Positions 43,076 to 52,057 are shown, counted from the stretch's first letter. The stretch is DNA of 64,000 bases from JAFGXW01 sp964634385 (GCA_964634385.1 CAZWIZ010000004.1:1-64000), one strand, 5' to 3'. The notes: generated from the letters alone by a model not told the origin. Translations and numbers: made by a program.

Positions 43076-44287
43076 ATGCTTGATTGCATTATAATTGGAA
43101 GTGGCCCTTCAGGATTGATGGCTGCCAATGTATTAGAAGAAAAAGGGGTTAGTTATCTCTTACTAGAAAAAAACGCGACAATTGGAAGAAAACTGCTTCT
43201 TACAGGTGGAACAAGATGCAATGTAACTAATTACTTTGGGATTACTGAATTTATCAATCATTTAAAACTAAAGAATAGAAGATTTTTATATAGTACATTA
43301 AATAACTTTGGAACAAAAAATATAGTTGAATTTTTCGAAGATAAAGGCGTTCAATTATCTCTAGAAAAAGAATATCAATATTTTCCAAAAAGCTCAAAAA
43401 GCCAAGATATAATAAATGCTTTATCAGATCAAATAACAAAGGAAAATATAAAACTTAAAACAAATGTCATTTCAGTTAAAAAAACAAATGACGGATATTC
43501 TGTTAAAACAGAAGCAAAAGAGTATTATACAAAAAACGTAGTTATTGCGACTGGATCAAAAAGTTTTCCAAAAACTGGATCAACGGGTGATGGAGTAATC
43601 TGGGGGAAACAATTTAATCATAAGATTGTCCCTTTTTATCCTGCTGAAACACATGTTTATAGTACTTTTGTTAAGAAGAACAAGGAGTATCTTCAAGGGA
43701 TCTCATTAAAAGATTGTGAAATAAAGATAAATGAACAAAAGAAAATTTATAGTGGCGGATTAATTTTTACACATTATGGATTAAGTGGACCATTGATTCA
43801 AAATATTTCTGAATTAATATATTTTGATTTAATAAAAGATTATGTTGTACTAAAACTAAAATTAACGAATTATAATGAAGACGAAATAAGAAGTATATTT
43901 AAAAATAAAGAAAATCAAAATAAAAGAGTGATTCGCATTTTGGAAAAATTAGCAGTTAAGAGATTAGCGAAATTTATATTATTATACCTTGAATTTAAAG
44001 AAGATAAATTAATAGCTAGTATATCTAACCAAGAAAAACAATTAATCATCGATAAATTATTACAATTTGAAATCAAGATAGATGAAGTTGAAAAAATAGA
44101 GAATTCTTTCGTAAATGGTGGAGGAATATCAACGAATGAGATAAATCCAGCAACGATGGAATCAAAATTACATAAGGGATTATATTTTATAGGCGAAACA
44201 TTAGATGTTCATGGACCAATTGGGGGTTTTAATATTACAATTGCTCTTTCAACAGGATATAGCGCTGCGACTAATATAAACAGTTAA
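43076..44287 (+). CDS. HI0933/BaiN-family flavoprotein (NAD(P)/FAD-dependent oxidoreductase)
   Basis: The 403-residue protein has the FAD dinucleotide motif CIIIGSGPSGLMAANVLEEKG at the N-terminus, then KNATIGRKLLLTGGTRCNVTN, the family signature, YFPKSSKSQDIINAL, VVIATGSKSFPKTGSTGDG, LIFTHYGLSGPLI and the C-terminal GLYFIGETLDVHGPIGGFNI. The family covers YhiN/YtfP-like proteins and BaiN; the substrate here is unknown. The start was placed at the ATG at 43076, because GAGG (43064-43067) is eight bases before it and the protein then begins at the FAD fold. Confidence 0.88.
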   Translation: MLDCIIIGSGPSGLMAANVLEEKGVSYLLLEKNATIGRKLLLTGGTRCNVTNYFGITEFINHLKLKNRRFLYSTLNNFGTKNIVEFFEDKGVQLSLEKEYQYFPKSSKSQDIINALSDQITKENIKLKTNVISVKKTNDGYSVKTEAKEYYTKNVVIATGSKSFPKTGSTGDGVIWGKQFNHKIVPFYPAETHVYSTFVKKNKEYLQGISLKDCEIKINEQKKIYSGGLIFTHYGLSGPLIQNISELIYFDLIKDYVVLKLKLTNYNEDEIRSIFKNKENQNKRVIRILEKLAVKRLAKFILLYLEFKEDKLIASISNQEKQLIIDKLLQFEIKIDEVEKIENSFVNGGGISTNEINPATMESKLHKGLYFIGETLDVHGPIGGFNITIALSTGYSAATNINS

Positions 44288-44309
44288 AAAAATATATGAG
44301 GTGAAAAAT

Positions 44310-45098
44310 ATGTTGAATATGTATAGCTTTTATCATTTTTTATGGCTTATCTGTATACCCGTAATAATTTATACTGTTTACTATGTATTTAGGAATAGGT
44401 CTGATAGATTTAAATACTGGTTTATATTTAGTTTAACAATATTAGCTTGGATAGTGCATTTTTCTAGATATTGGTTAGATCCAGAATTTGCAACATATAA
44501 ATTATTTTTTGTTGATTTATGTGGATTTTCAACTATGCTATATCCGTTTTTAATGTTATTGAAAAATAAAGTATTAAAGGATTACATGTATTATTTAGGA
44601 GGTCTATTTGCTTTTTTGTCATTAGCTTATCCAAATACAATTGATGGTGATCCAGTATTTATTTATAATACAATTAGATTTTTTAGTGCTCATGTAATTT
44701 TAATGATGGTTCCTATTTTATTGGTCGCCTGGAAATTACATACTCCTAATATTAAAAATATTGGATGGATGTTTATACTTCTTATGATTGGAGCAATATA
44801 TAATATGGCTCTTACAAGTTTTTTTGTTGAAGTAGGATTACGCCACTCATATACAAACTATATGGGTATTTGGGGACAAGAAGGAACTGTATATAGTTAT
44901 GCTCTTGTTTTTGCACCATGGTTAACATATGAAAAATTAGTTGCTGGAGAAATAGTGGAAAAAGCAATACCATTTTTCTATATTATTCCAGCCGCATTTA
45001 TTATATTAATGCCAACATGGGTTTTAATGTCTTTTCCGTTTCTTAACTTTAACAAAATTAAATTAAAATTTCGTAAGATAAAAAATAATATAAATTAA
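44310..45098 (+). CDS. TIGR02206/YwaF-like integral membrane protein
   Basis: The 262-residue protein has six to seven TM segments. The patterns HFSRYWLDPEFATYKLFFVDLCGFSTMLYP and later AHVILMMVPILLVAWKL resemble the TIGR02206 family of B. subtilis YwaF. The family has no established function. The ATG at 44310 follows GAGGTGAAAAAT; the GTG at 44301 lies in the ribosome-binding site. It follows the flavoprotein gene by 22 bases and ends at a strong terminator. Confidence 0.75.
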   Translation: MLNMYSFYHFLWLICIPVIIYTVYYVFRNRSDRFKYWFIFSLTILAWIVHFSRYWLDPEFATYKLFFVDLCGFSTMLYPFLMLLKNKVLKDYMYYLGGLFAFLSLAYPNTIDGDPVFIYNTIRFFSAHVILMMVPILLVAWKLHTPNIKNIGWMFILLMIGAIYNMALTSFFVEVGLRHSYTNYMGIWGQEGTVYSYALVFAPWLTYEKLVAGEIVEKAIPFFYIIPAAFIILMPTWVLMSFPFLNFNKIKLKFRKIKNNIN

Positions 45099-45139
45099 AA
45101 GAATAGTAAATTCCTGAAAAGGAATTTACTATTCTTTTT
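45098..45139. terminator. Strong bidirectional terminator
   Basis: A 17-bp perfect stem (45098-45114 with 45121-45137), a 6-base loop and a T-run. It serves the YwaF-like gene and the convergent ldh gene. Confidence 0.9.
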
Positions 45140-45153
45140 TTCATCGATCTTTT

Positions 45154-46098
45154 TTAGTAATTTATACTATTTAAATTATTTCTCAAAATATTCGCTGATA
45201 TATCTAATTTTTCTTTTTCTTCTTTATTTAAATCAAGCCAAACAATGTGATGTACTCCATCTTTATTTAATACGGCAGGTAAACCAATATAAATATCATT
45301 CACAGTATTATAAACACCATTATTTAGCACAGAAATAGGCATGATTCTATTTTCATTGTTTAAAATTGCCGCAGTAATTCTTACAAGTGCCATTCCAATA
45401 CCATAGTAAGTAGCTTTTTTTCTTTTAATTATTTCGTTAGCTGCGTTTCTAACTTTTAAATAAATATGATCTAAATCGTCAAAATTGATTTCATCCATTG
45501 AATTAATAACTGCATTTAATGGCTTAACACCAACATTAGAATTAGACCAACAAACAAATTCACTATCACCATGTTCACCTAAAATATAAGCATGAATATT
45601 TCTTGAATCAATATTGATATAACTAGATATCTCATATCTTAGCCTAGCAGTATCAAGAGCAGTTCCACTTCCGATAACCTTTGAAGAGTTTAACCCAGAT
45701 TCTTTCCATGCAACATAAGCTAGTATATCAACAGGATTAGAAGCGACAATTAATATACCATTGAATCCTGATGTCATAATATTTTTAACAACAGATTTAA
45801 TTATAATTGCATTTCTAGATAGTAATTGTATTCTTGTTTCGCCTTCTTTTTGATTTACACCTGCCGTAATAACAACGATTGTTGCGTCATTACAGTCATT
45901 ATAATCTCCAGCGTAAATATTCATTTTACGTGGGCCAAAAGCAAGACCATGATTTAAATCCATTGCTTCACCTTCGGCCTTATCTTTATTTATATCAATT
46001 AGAACTAGTTCTTCAACAGTACCTTGATTTACTAATGCATAAGCATAACTCATGCCTACAAATCCTGTTCCAACAATAACAACTTTATTATGATGCAT
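45154..46098 (-). CDS. ldh: L-lactate dehydrogenase
   Basis: The 314-residue protein has VVIVGTGFVGMSYAYALVNQG (NAD motif), LVLIDINKDKAEGEAMDLNHG, TAGVNQKEGETRIQLL (substrate-closing loop with Gln, indicating lactate over malate), IVASNPVDIL, SGTALDTARLR and the catalytic His in LGEHGDSE. It reduces pyruvate to L-lactate and regenerates NAD in fermentation. The ATG at 46098 follows GAGGTGATTTT. It is monocistronic, ending at the hairpin at 45098-45139. Confidence 0.95.
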   Translation of the reverse strand: MHHNKVVIVGTGFVGMSYAYALVNQGTVEELVLIDINKDKAEGEAMDLNHGLAFGPRKMNIYAGDYNDCNDATIVVITAGVNQKEGETRIQLLSRNAIIIKSVVKNIMTSGFNGILIVASNPVDILAYVAWKESGLNSSKVIGSGTALDTARLRYEISSYINIDSRNIHAYILGEHGDSEFVCWSNSNVGVKPLNAVINSMDEINFDDLDHIYLKVRNAANEIIKRKKATYYGIGMALVRITAAILNNENRIMPISVLNNGVYNTVNDIYIGLPAVLNKDGVHHIVWLDLNKEEKEKLDISANILRNNLNSINY

Positions 46099-46282
46099 AA
46101 AATCACCTCTTTATTCTATTCTAACAAATATAAGTAACTAACTAAAAGAATATACTCATTTAATAATAATTTACATGATAATATCGAATTCACATTTTTT
46201 TCATATACTTTTCATAATATATACATATAAAATCGTTACAATTAAATACATCCTTTTCATACCCTTATAGAAATAAGTTTGT

Positions 46283-46314
46283 AAAAAATCTCCTAATCCC
46301 ATAGGAGGTTTTTT
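46283..46314 (+). terminator. Orphan intrinsic terminator
   Basis: A 12-bp stem with one G-U pair (46283-46294 with 46303-46314), an 8-base loop and six T. There is no plus-strand gene upstream within 1.1 kb, so it may end a small RNA or an untranslated leader. Confidence 0.7.
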
Positions 46315-46398
46315 ATGTGAATAGATAAGAGGTGAAGATATTGAAGTAACTATTGTAAGAAAATATATCTTTGCTGCAAGTATTTGTCTAGTATTTTA

Positions 46399-46427
46399 TT
46401 GACTTATGACAAACTGTCATATAAGAT
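46399..46427 (+). promoter_or_regulatory. Promoter of the tetR-exporter operon
   Basis: TTGACT (46399-46404) and TAAGAT (46422-46427) are separated by 17 bases, and the spacer is exactly the TetR-type operator dyad. Confidence 0.7.
46405..46421. promoter_or_regulatory. TetR-type operator TATGACAAACTGTCATA
   Basis: A perfect 7-base dyad with a 3-base centre that fills the spacer between the -35 and -10 boxes. Binding there would exclude RNA polymerase. The adjacent TetR-family gene is the likely partner. Confidence 0.75.
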
Positions 46428-46462
46428 AATATTGTGTCTAAATGTTATAAGGAGGTCACAAA

Positions 46463-47068
46463 ATGCCAAAAGAAACATTTTTCCATCTTAATGAAGTAAA
46501 AAGAAACAAGATAATTGAAGCAGCAACAAAAGAGTTTACAACTAACCCTCTAAGAAAGTCACGGGTTTCAAACATTATAAAAGTAGCTGGAATACCAAGA
46601 GGAAGTTTTTATCAATATTTTAATGATTTAGATGATCTATATTTTTATGTTATTAATAATGTATTTAATAATGTTTATAAAGTTGGCACAACATTTTGTG
46701 ACATTACAAATGATATTTTTGAGTTTGCAAAAATATCATTTGAATATGATTATGACAGATTTGCAAATGATATGAGACATCGATTTATGTTAAATGTTTT
46801 TCAAAGCGTCTCTTCAAATGATGAATATATTTCAGCTTTTAATAAAATGAGAAAAGATTATATTATGGGAATTTTAAATAGAATGGATTTATCTGGTATT
46901 CGTTTTGAAAAAGAAGAAGATTTAATTAAAATGTATCGAATGATTCAAGAGCTAAAACGAAATGTTATTCAGAGAGCTGTAGTAGAAAATTTATCAATAG
47001 AAGATGCATCTAAAGAGTTTGAATGGTTCTTAAAAATTGTAAAATATGGATTAGTGGAGGTGAAGTAG
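46463..47068 (+). CDS. TetR-family transcriptional regulator
   Basis: The 201-residue protein has an N-terminal TetR HTH: KIIEAATKEFTTNPLRKSRVSNIIKVAGIPRGSFYQYFNDLDDLYFYVI, with the G-x-FYxYF recognition end typical of the family. The C-terminal ~140 residues form the variable ligand-binding part. It likely represses its own operon from the dyad at 46405-46421 and responds to an export substrate. The ATG at 46463 follows ATAAGGAGGTCACAAA. The exporter gene begins one base after its stop. Confidence 0.92.
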   Translation: MPKETFFHLNEVKRNKIIEAATKEFTTNPLRKSRVSNIIKVAGIPRGSFYQYFNDLDDLYFYVINNVFNNVYKVGTTFCDITNDIFEFAKISFEYDYDRFANDMRHRFMLNVFQSVSSNDEYISAFNKMRKDYIMGILNRMDLSGIRFEKEEDLIKMYRMIQELKRNVIQRAVVENLSIEDASKEFEWFLKIVKYGLVEVK

Positions 47069-47069
47069 A

Positions 47070-48839
47070 TTGGCTAATTTAAAAAAAATGATGAAATACA
47101 TGGTACCATATTCACGGTATATTATTGTTTCAATATTTTCAATGCTAATTCAAGTAGCTGTTGGATTTATTGTTCCTTTTTTAATGATTAGAATAATTGA
47201 TGATGCTATACCTAACAACGATACAACGTTATTAATAACAACCTCATTATTAATGTTAGGAATTGCTTTGATAGGATTATTATTCGGATTAATAAACAAT
47301 TATACTTCACAATATGTTTCACAATATGCTAGTGCTGATTTAAGACTTGACTTATTTAAGAAAATTCAATCGTTATCATTTGTTAATATTGATCATTTTA
47401 AAACAAGTAGATTAATAACATCTTCAACAAATGATATTGTTAAAATTCAACAGTTTTATCAAATGCTTTTAAGAATTATTGTAAGGTCACCATTAATGAT
47501 TGGAATGGGATTATTCTTATCACTTGGAACGAGCCTTGAATTATCTAATATTTTTTATTATTCAATGCCTGTTCTTATTATTTCAGTAATCGTGATAATG
47601 ATTTTAGCATTTCCACGGTATGTAAAAGTACAAAAAACAATTGATGGAATTAATAAAGTAGTATTAGAAACTGCTAATGCACCTCGAGTAATTAAATCGT
47701 TTGTTTCAATTAAACATGAAAATGAAAAATTTGAAAAAGCAAACGAAACATTTAGACTTACAAATACATCAGCTAATAAAATAATGGCATTCACAGATCC
47801 TATAATTATGTTTATTTTTAATTCTAGTATTGCTGGGATAATATTTTTAGGAGCATATTTTATAGATAAAGGTAGACTTATAAATGCTGCAACATCTTTA
47901 CCGAAAGTAGGAGTACTAATTGCTTTCAATAATTATAGTATGCAAATATTATTTGGATTAATGATGTTCGCAATGATGATGATTTTCATTTCAAGAGCGG
48001 GAGTAAGTGCTAAAAGAATTGCGGAAATATTTGAAGAAAAAGTTGATTTAGTGTCTAAAAGAGATGCTATAAAAGATATTTCGTTGTCAGGAGAAATTGA
48101 ATTTAAAAATGTTAGTTTTGGATATGGAATTGATGAAAATAGAGTTATAAAAGATATTAATTTTAAAATTAATAGTGGGGAAACGGTTGGTATTATTGGA
48201 TCAACAGGTAGTGGGAAAACATCATTAATACATCTTATTCCACGACTTTATGATGTTAGTGAAGGAGAAGTATTAGTAAATGGTGTCAATGTTAAAGATA
48301 TTGAACTTAAAACATTAAGGTCACAAATAAGTGTTGTTACACAAACTGCAACTATTTTTAGTGGATCGATTGGAACAAATATCACTCAAGGTAAAAATAA
48401 TGCTACATTTGCTGAAATTGTAGAAGCAGGGAATAATGCATCTGCAAATGAATTCATTAATGACTATGAGGATTTGTATAATCATGAAATTCAACAAAAA
48501 GGTAGTAATTTATCAGGCGGGCAAAAACAAAGATTATCTTTAGCTAGAGCATTTATTGGAAAACCAAAAATTTTAATACTTGATGATTCTACAAGTGCAG
48601 TAGATGCTAAAAGTGAAGCGAAAATAATATCTTCTATAAACAAATTATCAAAAGGTATGACAACACTAGTTATAAGTCAAAAGATTTCTACTATAAAAAA
48701 CATGGATAAGATAATTGTTTTAAATAATAAAGGTTATCTAGACGGATTTGATACACATAAACAGCTTCTTAAAACTAGTAAAGTATATCAAGAAATCGCT
48801 CATTCTCAAGTAGGATTTGGAAGTGATCTTGATGAATAA
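47070..48839 (+). CDS. Heterodimeric ABC exporter subunit 2A (degenerate catalytic site)
   Basis: The 589-residue half-transporter has six TM helices (~1-320) and an ATPase domain: Walker A GSTGSGKTS (~376), signature LSGGQKQR (~480), Walker B ILILDDST with Asp instead of the catalytic Glu, and VISQKIST where the H-loop His is expected, so the His is replaced by Gln. Both changes mark the degenerate site of an asymmetric dimer. The start is a TTG at 47070, with GGAGGTGAAGTAGA upstream. Its end overlaps the start of subunit 2B by eight bases. Confidence 0.92.
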   Translation: MANLKKMMKYMVPYSRYIIVSIFSMLIQVAVGFIVPFLMIRIIDDAIPNNDTTLLITTSLLMLGIALIGLLFGLINNYTSQYVSQYASADLRLDLFKKIQSLSFVNIDHFKTSRLITSSTNDIVKIQQFYQMLLRIIVRSPLMIGMGLFLSLGTSLELSNIFYYSMPVLIISVIVIMILAFPRYVKVQKTIDGINKVVLETANAPRVIKSFVSIKHENEKFEKANETFRLTNTSANKIMAFTDPIIMFIFNSSIAGIIFLGAYFIDKGRLINAATSLPKVGVLIAFNNYSMQILFGLMMFAMMMIFISRAGVSAKRIAEIFEEKVDLVSKRDAIKDISLSGEIEFKNVSFGYGIDENRVIKDINFKINSGETVGIIGSTGSGKTSLIHLIPRLYDVSEGEVLVNGVNVKDIELKTLRSQISVVTQTATIFSGSIGTNITQGKNNATFAEIVEAGNNASANEFINDYEDLYNHEIQQKGSNLSGGQKQRLSLARAFIGKPKILILDDSTSAVDAKSEAKIISSINKLSKGMTTLVISQKISTIKNMDKIIVLNNKGYLDGFDTHKQLLKTSKVYQEIAHSQVGFGSDLDE

Positions 48840-50877
48840 TAAAGATATGCAAAAAGATATTGAAATACAAAAACAAATGAAACAAAAAATGCAAGGAAAT
48901 GGAAAGATGCTTCATCAAGATCAAAAACAAAAAAATAAAAAGATACAACAAAAGAAAAAGGATAATCCATTTAAAAATATTGATCATTCAAAAATTATTC
49001 TAAGCAAAGACGATATAAAAAAAAGAAATGAAGCAAATAGAGATTATTCTAAAATGTTATCTAAAACATCAAGAAGAGGATCAAGAGGACCTGGAAAAGG
49101 AATGTATTTAGGTGCAAAAGCAAAAGATTCAAAAGCTACAGTTTTAAGAATATGGGATTATTTAGGGAAATATAGATTAGGATTAATAATCGTCTTTTTT
49201 GCTACAGCATTAACAAGCGTTTTAGCAATCTTTATTCCTTGGCTATTTGCCAAAGCTATTGATGATTATATTTTAACATTTGATTTAGATGGTGCATTTA
49301 GAATTGGGTTTTATATTGTAGGTATTGCATTATTAACTAGTGTAGTAAGATTTATATCGAAATATACAATGGTTATAATTTCTCAAAAGACAGTTAAAAA
49401 AATAAGAAAAGACGCTTTTGATAAACTACAAAATCTTCCTGTTAATTACTATGATACAAATCAAGCTGGAGATATAGTTTCAAGAATTACTAATGATGTT
49501 GATTTAATATCTAATTCATTAGCTAGTGTTGTAAATGAATTAATGACATCGATTATTACTTTGTTCGGTTCGCTTGTTATGATGTACATATTAAACTGGG
49601 TATTAGCAACAGTTGTATTATTATTTGTACCTATCATGGTTATTTTTACTAAAAAAGTAGCGAATACTACAAAAAAAGGATTTGTTGCTCAACAAAAACA
49701 TTTAGGTGCTTTAAATAGTATTGTTGAAGAAAGTATTTCAGGATTAAAAGTTGTTAAACTATATAACCAAGAACCTGAAATTATAGAAGAATATCGTATT
49801 AAAAACGAACAATTAAAAAAAGCTGGATTTAAAGCTCAAGTTTATGCTGGATTAATAATGCCTGTAATAAACTTTATGAATAACTTAATATATTTAGTTA
49901 TCGTTGCTTTAGGAGGATTACTTTTTATTTCTGGAAGAGTGGCAATTACGATAGGTGATATCTCAGCAATTACATCATATGCTAGACAATTTATTAGACC
50001 AATAGCGAATATTGCACAATTATTCAATTCACTTCAACAAGGGCTTGCTGGAGCAGAAAGAGTTTTTACTTTAATTGATGAAGATGATGAATATATTAAC
50101 GATGGAATAAAAATAATCGATAAATTTGAAGGACATGTTCAATTTAATAATGTTACGTTTGGATACGTAAGAGATAAAATTGTTTTAAAAGATATAACAT
50201 TTAAAGTTGAAGCAGGAAAAACAATAGCTATAGTTGGTCCAACAGGCAGTGGAAAAACAACAATTATTAATCTTCTAAATCGATTTTATGATATAAACTC
50301 CGGAAGTATTGAAATTGATAATAAAAATATTTTGGAGTACAAAAAGGATGATCTAAGAAAGAAAATCGGAGTTGTACTACAAGATACTAATCTATTTAGT
50401 GGAAATGTTTATGACAACATTATTTATGGTAATTTTAAGGCCACAAAGAAAGAAGTTATTGAAGCCGCAAAAATGGCTAATGCACATGATTTTATTATGA
50501 AATTACCAAACGAATATGAAAGTGAAGTATATGAAGGTGGTCAAAACTTTTCTCAAGGTGAACGACAATTAATATCAATCGCGAGAACTATTTTATCAAA
50601 TCCTGATATTTTAATTTTAGATGAAGCAACATCAAATGTAGATACAAGAACGGAATCTAAAATTCAAAAAAGCATGAAACACCTAATGAAAAATAGGACA
50701 AGTTTTGTGATTGCTCATCGGCTTCAAACGATTAGAAACGCACATAGAATTCTGGTAATTAATGATGGAAAACTAATCGAAAAAGGAACACATAATGAAT
50801 TAATGGATAAAGAAGGATTCTATTATGATTTGTATATGACACAGTTTCATGATTTAGTAAAAGATGTAAAAGCCTAA
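48832..50877 (+). CDS. Heterodimeric ABC exporter subunit 2B with Lys/Gln-rich N-terminal extension
   Basis: The 681-residue half-transporter begins with an unusual ~95-residue charged tail (KQMKQKMQGNGKMLHQDQKQ, then KKKDNPFKNIDH and SRRGSRGPGKG) before the first TM helix (~118). The rest is canonical: Walker A GPTGSGKTT (~468), signature FSQGERQL (~571), Walker B ILILDEAT with catalytic Glu (~592) and FVIAHRLQT. It is the catalytically competent partner of subunit 2A. Typical partners are ~590-600 residues, so the tail is extra. The ATG at 48832 follows GGAAGTGATCTTG and overlaps the previous gene. Confidence 0.91.
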   Translation: MNNKDMQKDIEIQKQMKQKMQGNGKMLHQDQKQKNKKIQQKKKDNPFKNIDHSKIILSKDDIKKRNEANRDYSKMLSKTSRRGSRGPGKGMYLGAKAKDSKATVLRIWDYLGKYRLGLIIVFFATALTSVLAIFIPWLFAKAIDDYILTFDLDGAFRIGFYIVGIALLTSVVRFISKYTMVIISQKTVKKIRKDAFDKLQNLPVNYYDTNQAGDIVSRITNDVDLISNSLASVVNELMTSIITLFGSLVMMYILNWVLATVVLLFVPIMVIFTKKVANTTKKGFVAQQKHLGALNSIVEESISGLKVVKLYNQEPEIIEEYRIKNEQLKKAGFKAQVYAGLIMPVINFMNNLIYLVIVALGGLLFISGRVAITIGDISAITSYARQFIRPIANIAQLFNSLQQGLAGAERVFTLIDEDDEYINDGIKIIDKFEGHVQFNNVTFGYVRDKIVLKDITFKVEAGKTIAIVGPTGSGKTTIINLLNRFYDINSGSIEIDNKNILEYKKDDLRKKIGVVLQDTNLFSGNVYDNIIYGNFKATKKEVIEAAKMANAHDFIMKLPNEYESEVYEGGQNFSQGERQLISIARTILSNPDILILDEATSNVDTRTESKIQKSMKHLMKNRTSFVIAHRLQTIRNAHRILVINDGKLIEKGTHNELMDKEGFYYDLYMTQFHDLVKDVKA

Positions 50878-50893
50878 TTTTAGGCTTTTTCTC
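50868..50893 (+). terminator. Terminator of the tetR-exporter operon
   Basis: A 9-bp stem AAAAGCCTA / TAGGCTTTT with T-rich sequence after it. The stop codon of subunit 2B lies in the stem. Confidence 0.8.
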
Positions 50894-50941
50894 TTTATTT
50901 ATTCATAATTATAGGTTATAATGACAATCGGAGATGGTTAA

Positions 50942-51811
50942 ATGAAAAGACGAATCGGAGATCGAAAAGATGGATATAAATTAAGACATGCAGACCCGTT
51001 TTTTAGAATTATCCCTTATATTATGCGGGAAAAAAATGATGCTCATGTTTTTTTTGAAGATCGTATATATTTAGAAAATACTGATAAATTTATCAGAAAG
51101 TTAAGAAAAGAAGGGCTTAAAGTAGGATTCTTACATATAGTAATTGCAAGTATTGTAAGAACAATAAGTCAAAAGCCGAAAATTAATCGATTTGTAATTG
51201 GTCGAAAAATATACGCTAGAAATGAAATATCATTTTCTTTAGCAGTTAAAAAAGAAATGAGTGAAGAAACAGAAGAAACTACAATTAAAATCATTTTCGA
51301 ACCTACTGACACCATTTATGATGTAGTTAAAAAAATAAATAATGAAATTCAAATAAATAAGGGTGTATCTGATGATAATAGTACTGATAAGGCCGCGAAA
51401 TTAATCACTTTAATGCCAGGATTTTTAATTAAATTCTTCATGTTTTTAGTTAGACGTTTAGATGATATAGGACGCTTACCTAAGTTTTTAACTGAATTAA
51501 GCCCTTTTCACTCTAGTGTTTTTATAACTGATTTAGGTTCTATTGGAATTAAAGCAGTATATCATCATATTTATAATTTTGGAACAAATACAGTGTTTAT
51601 TGCGTTTGGAACAAAAACAAGAGAACAAGTTATTGATTTAGATAACAATGTAAAAATCAAAAAGGCAATGGATATTAAAATAACTGTTGACGAGCGTGTT
51701 GTCGATGGATTCTATTTTGCTAATGCAATTAAACTAGCAAAACATTATATGACCCATCCAGAAGAATTATTGGAGTCACCTAAAGAAGTTATCATTGATA
51801 ACGAAATCTAA
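50942..51811 (+). CDS. Stand-alone 2-oxoacid dehydrogenase E2-like acyltransferase
   Basis: The 289-residue protein resembles only the catalytic domain of dihydrolipoyl acyltransferases (CAT fold): NEISFSLAVKKEM, HSSVFITDLGSIGIKAVYHHIYNFGTNTVFIAFG and the C-terminal TVDERVVDGFYFANAIKLAKHYM. The lipoyl and subunit-binding domains of true E2 are absent. In the DHRxxDG active-site motif the catalytic His is replaced by Glu (DERVVDG), so normal acyl transfer is doubtful unless the family uses another residue. No E1 or E3 genes are nearby. The ATG at 50942 follows CGGAGATGGTTAA, a weak site. It is monocistronic. Confidence 0.72.
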   Translation: MKRRIGDRKDGYKLRHADPFFRIIPYIMREKNDAHVFFEDRIYLENTDKFIRKLRKEGLKVGFLHIVIASIVRTISQKPKINRFVIGRKIYARNEISFSLAVKKEMSEETEETTIKIIFEPTDTIYDVVKKINNEIQINKGVSDDNSTDKAAKLITLMPGFLIKFFMFLVRRLDDIGRLPKFLTELSPFHSSVFITDLGSIGIKAVYHHIYNFGTNTVFIAFGTKTREQVIDLDNNVKIKKAMDIKITVDERVVDGFYFANAIKLAKHYMTHPEELLESPKEVIIDNEI

Positions 51812-51819
51812 AAGAATTT

Positions 51820-51856
51820 GCATTGAAATACTTATTAAGTATTTACAATGCTTTTT
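51820..51856 (+). terminator. Terminator of the E2-like gene
   Basis: A stem of ~15 bp with one bulge (51820-51834 with 51836-51851) followed by TTTTT. It also overlaps the proposed promoter of the ABC-F leader. Confidence 0.75.
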
Positions 51857-51870
51857 AACTATGCTAAACT
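51842..51870 (+). promoter_or_regulatory. Putative promoter of the ABC-F leader transcript
   Basis: TTTACA (51842-51847) and TAAACT (51865-51870) are separated by 17 bases, about 50 bases before the leader ATG. Other placements are possible in this AT-rich region. Confidence 0.4.
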
Positions 51871-51910
51871 AAAAAAGGTTATATAGATAAACAAATAAAA
51901 AAAGAAAGAG

Positions 51911-51995
51911 GTGATGGTAATGATTAAAACAAATTGTGTGAAATTTACAGATAATAGTTTAAACAAAGGTTTTTTAATTATGCCTAAACCATCAC
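51911..51995 (+). promoter_or_regulatory. Leader RNA pairing that could mask the leader-peptide ribosome-binding site
   Basis: GTGATGGT (51911-51918) at the leader-peptide ribosome-binding site is perfectly complementary to ACCATCAC (51988-51995) near the end of the leader frame. A stalled ribosome in the leader would disrupt this pairing and could change downstream folding. Confidence 0.45.
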
Positions 51996-52012
51996 TTATG
52001 AATAGATTATAG
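51920..52012 (+). CDS. Leader peptide upstream of ABC-F operon (30 residues)
   Basis: A short frame starts at the ATG at 51920 with AAAGAGGTG six bases upstream and ends with UAG at 52010-52012. The peptide begins MIKTNCVKFTDNSL and ends MPKPSLMNRL. It matches no protein I know. Its value lies in its place: a well-translated short frame, then a terminator (52058-52091), then an ABC-F gene. That is the standard layout of ribosome-mediated attenuation for antibiotic-inducible ABC-F, erm and bmrCD genes. The precise antibiotic cannot be read from it. Confidence 0.65.
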   Translation: MIKTNCVKFTDNSLNKGFLIMPKPSLMNRL

Positions 52013-52057
52013 CTTAATTTATATATTATAAAATATATTTAATATAATGCTAATTTA

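Larger units (their letters stand above)
46099..46462. other. Intergenic region upstream of the tetR-exporter operon
   Basis: These 364 bases hold the ldh promoter region, a free-standing terminator (46283-46314), an orphan ribosome-binding site AAGAGGTGAAG near 46330 followed by only TTG-AAG-TAA, and the tetR promoter/operator (46399-46427). No tRNA or longer frame is seen. Confidence 0.6.
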
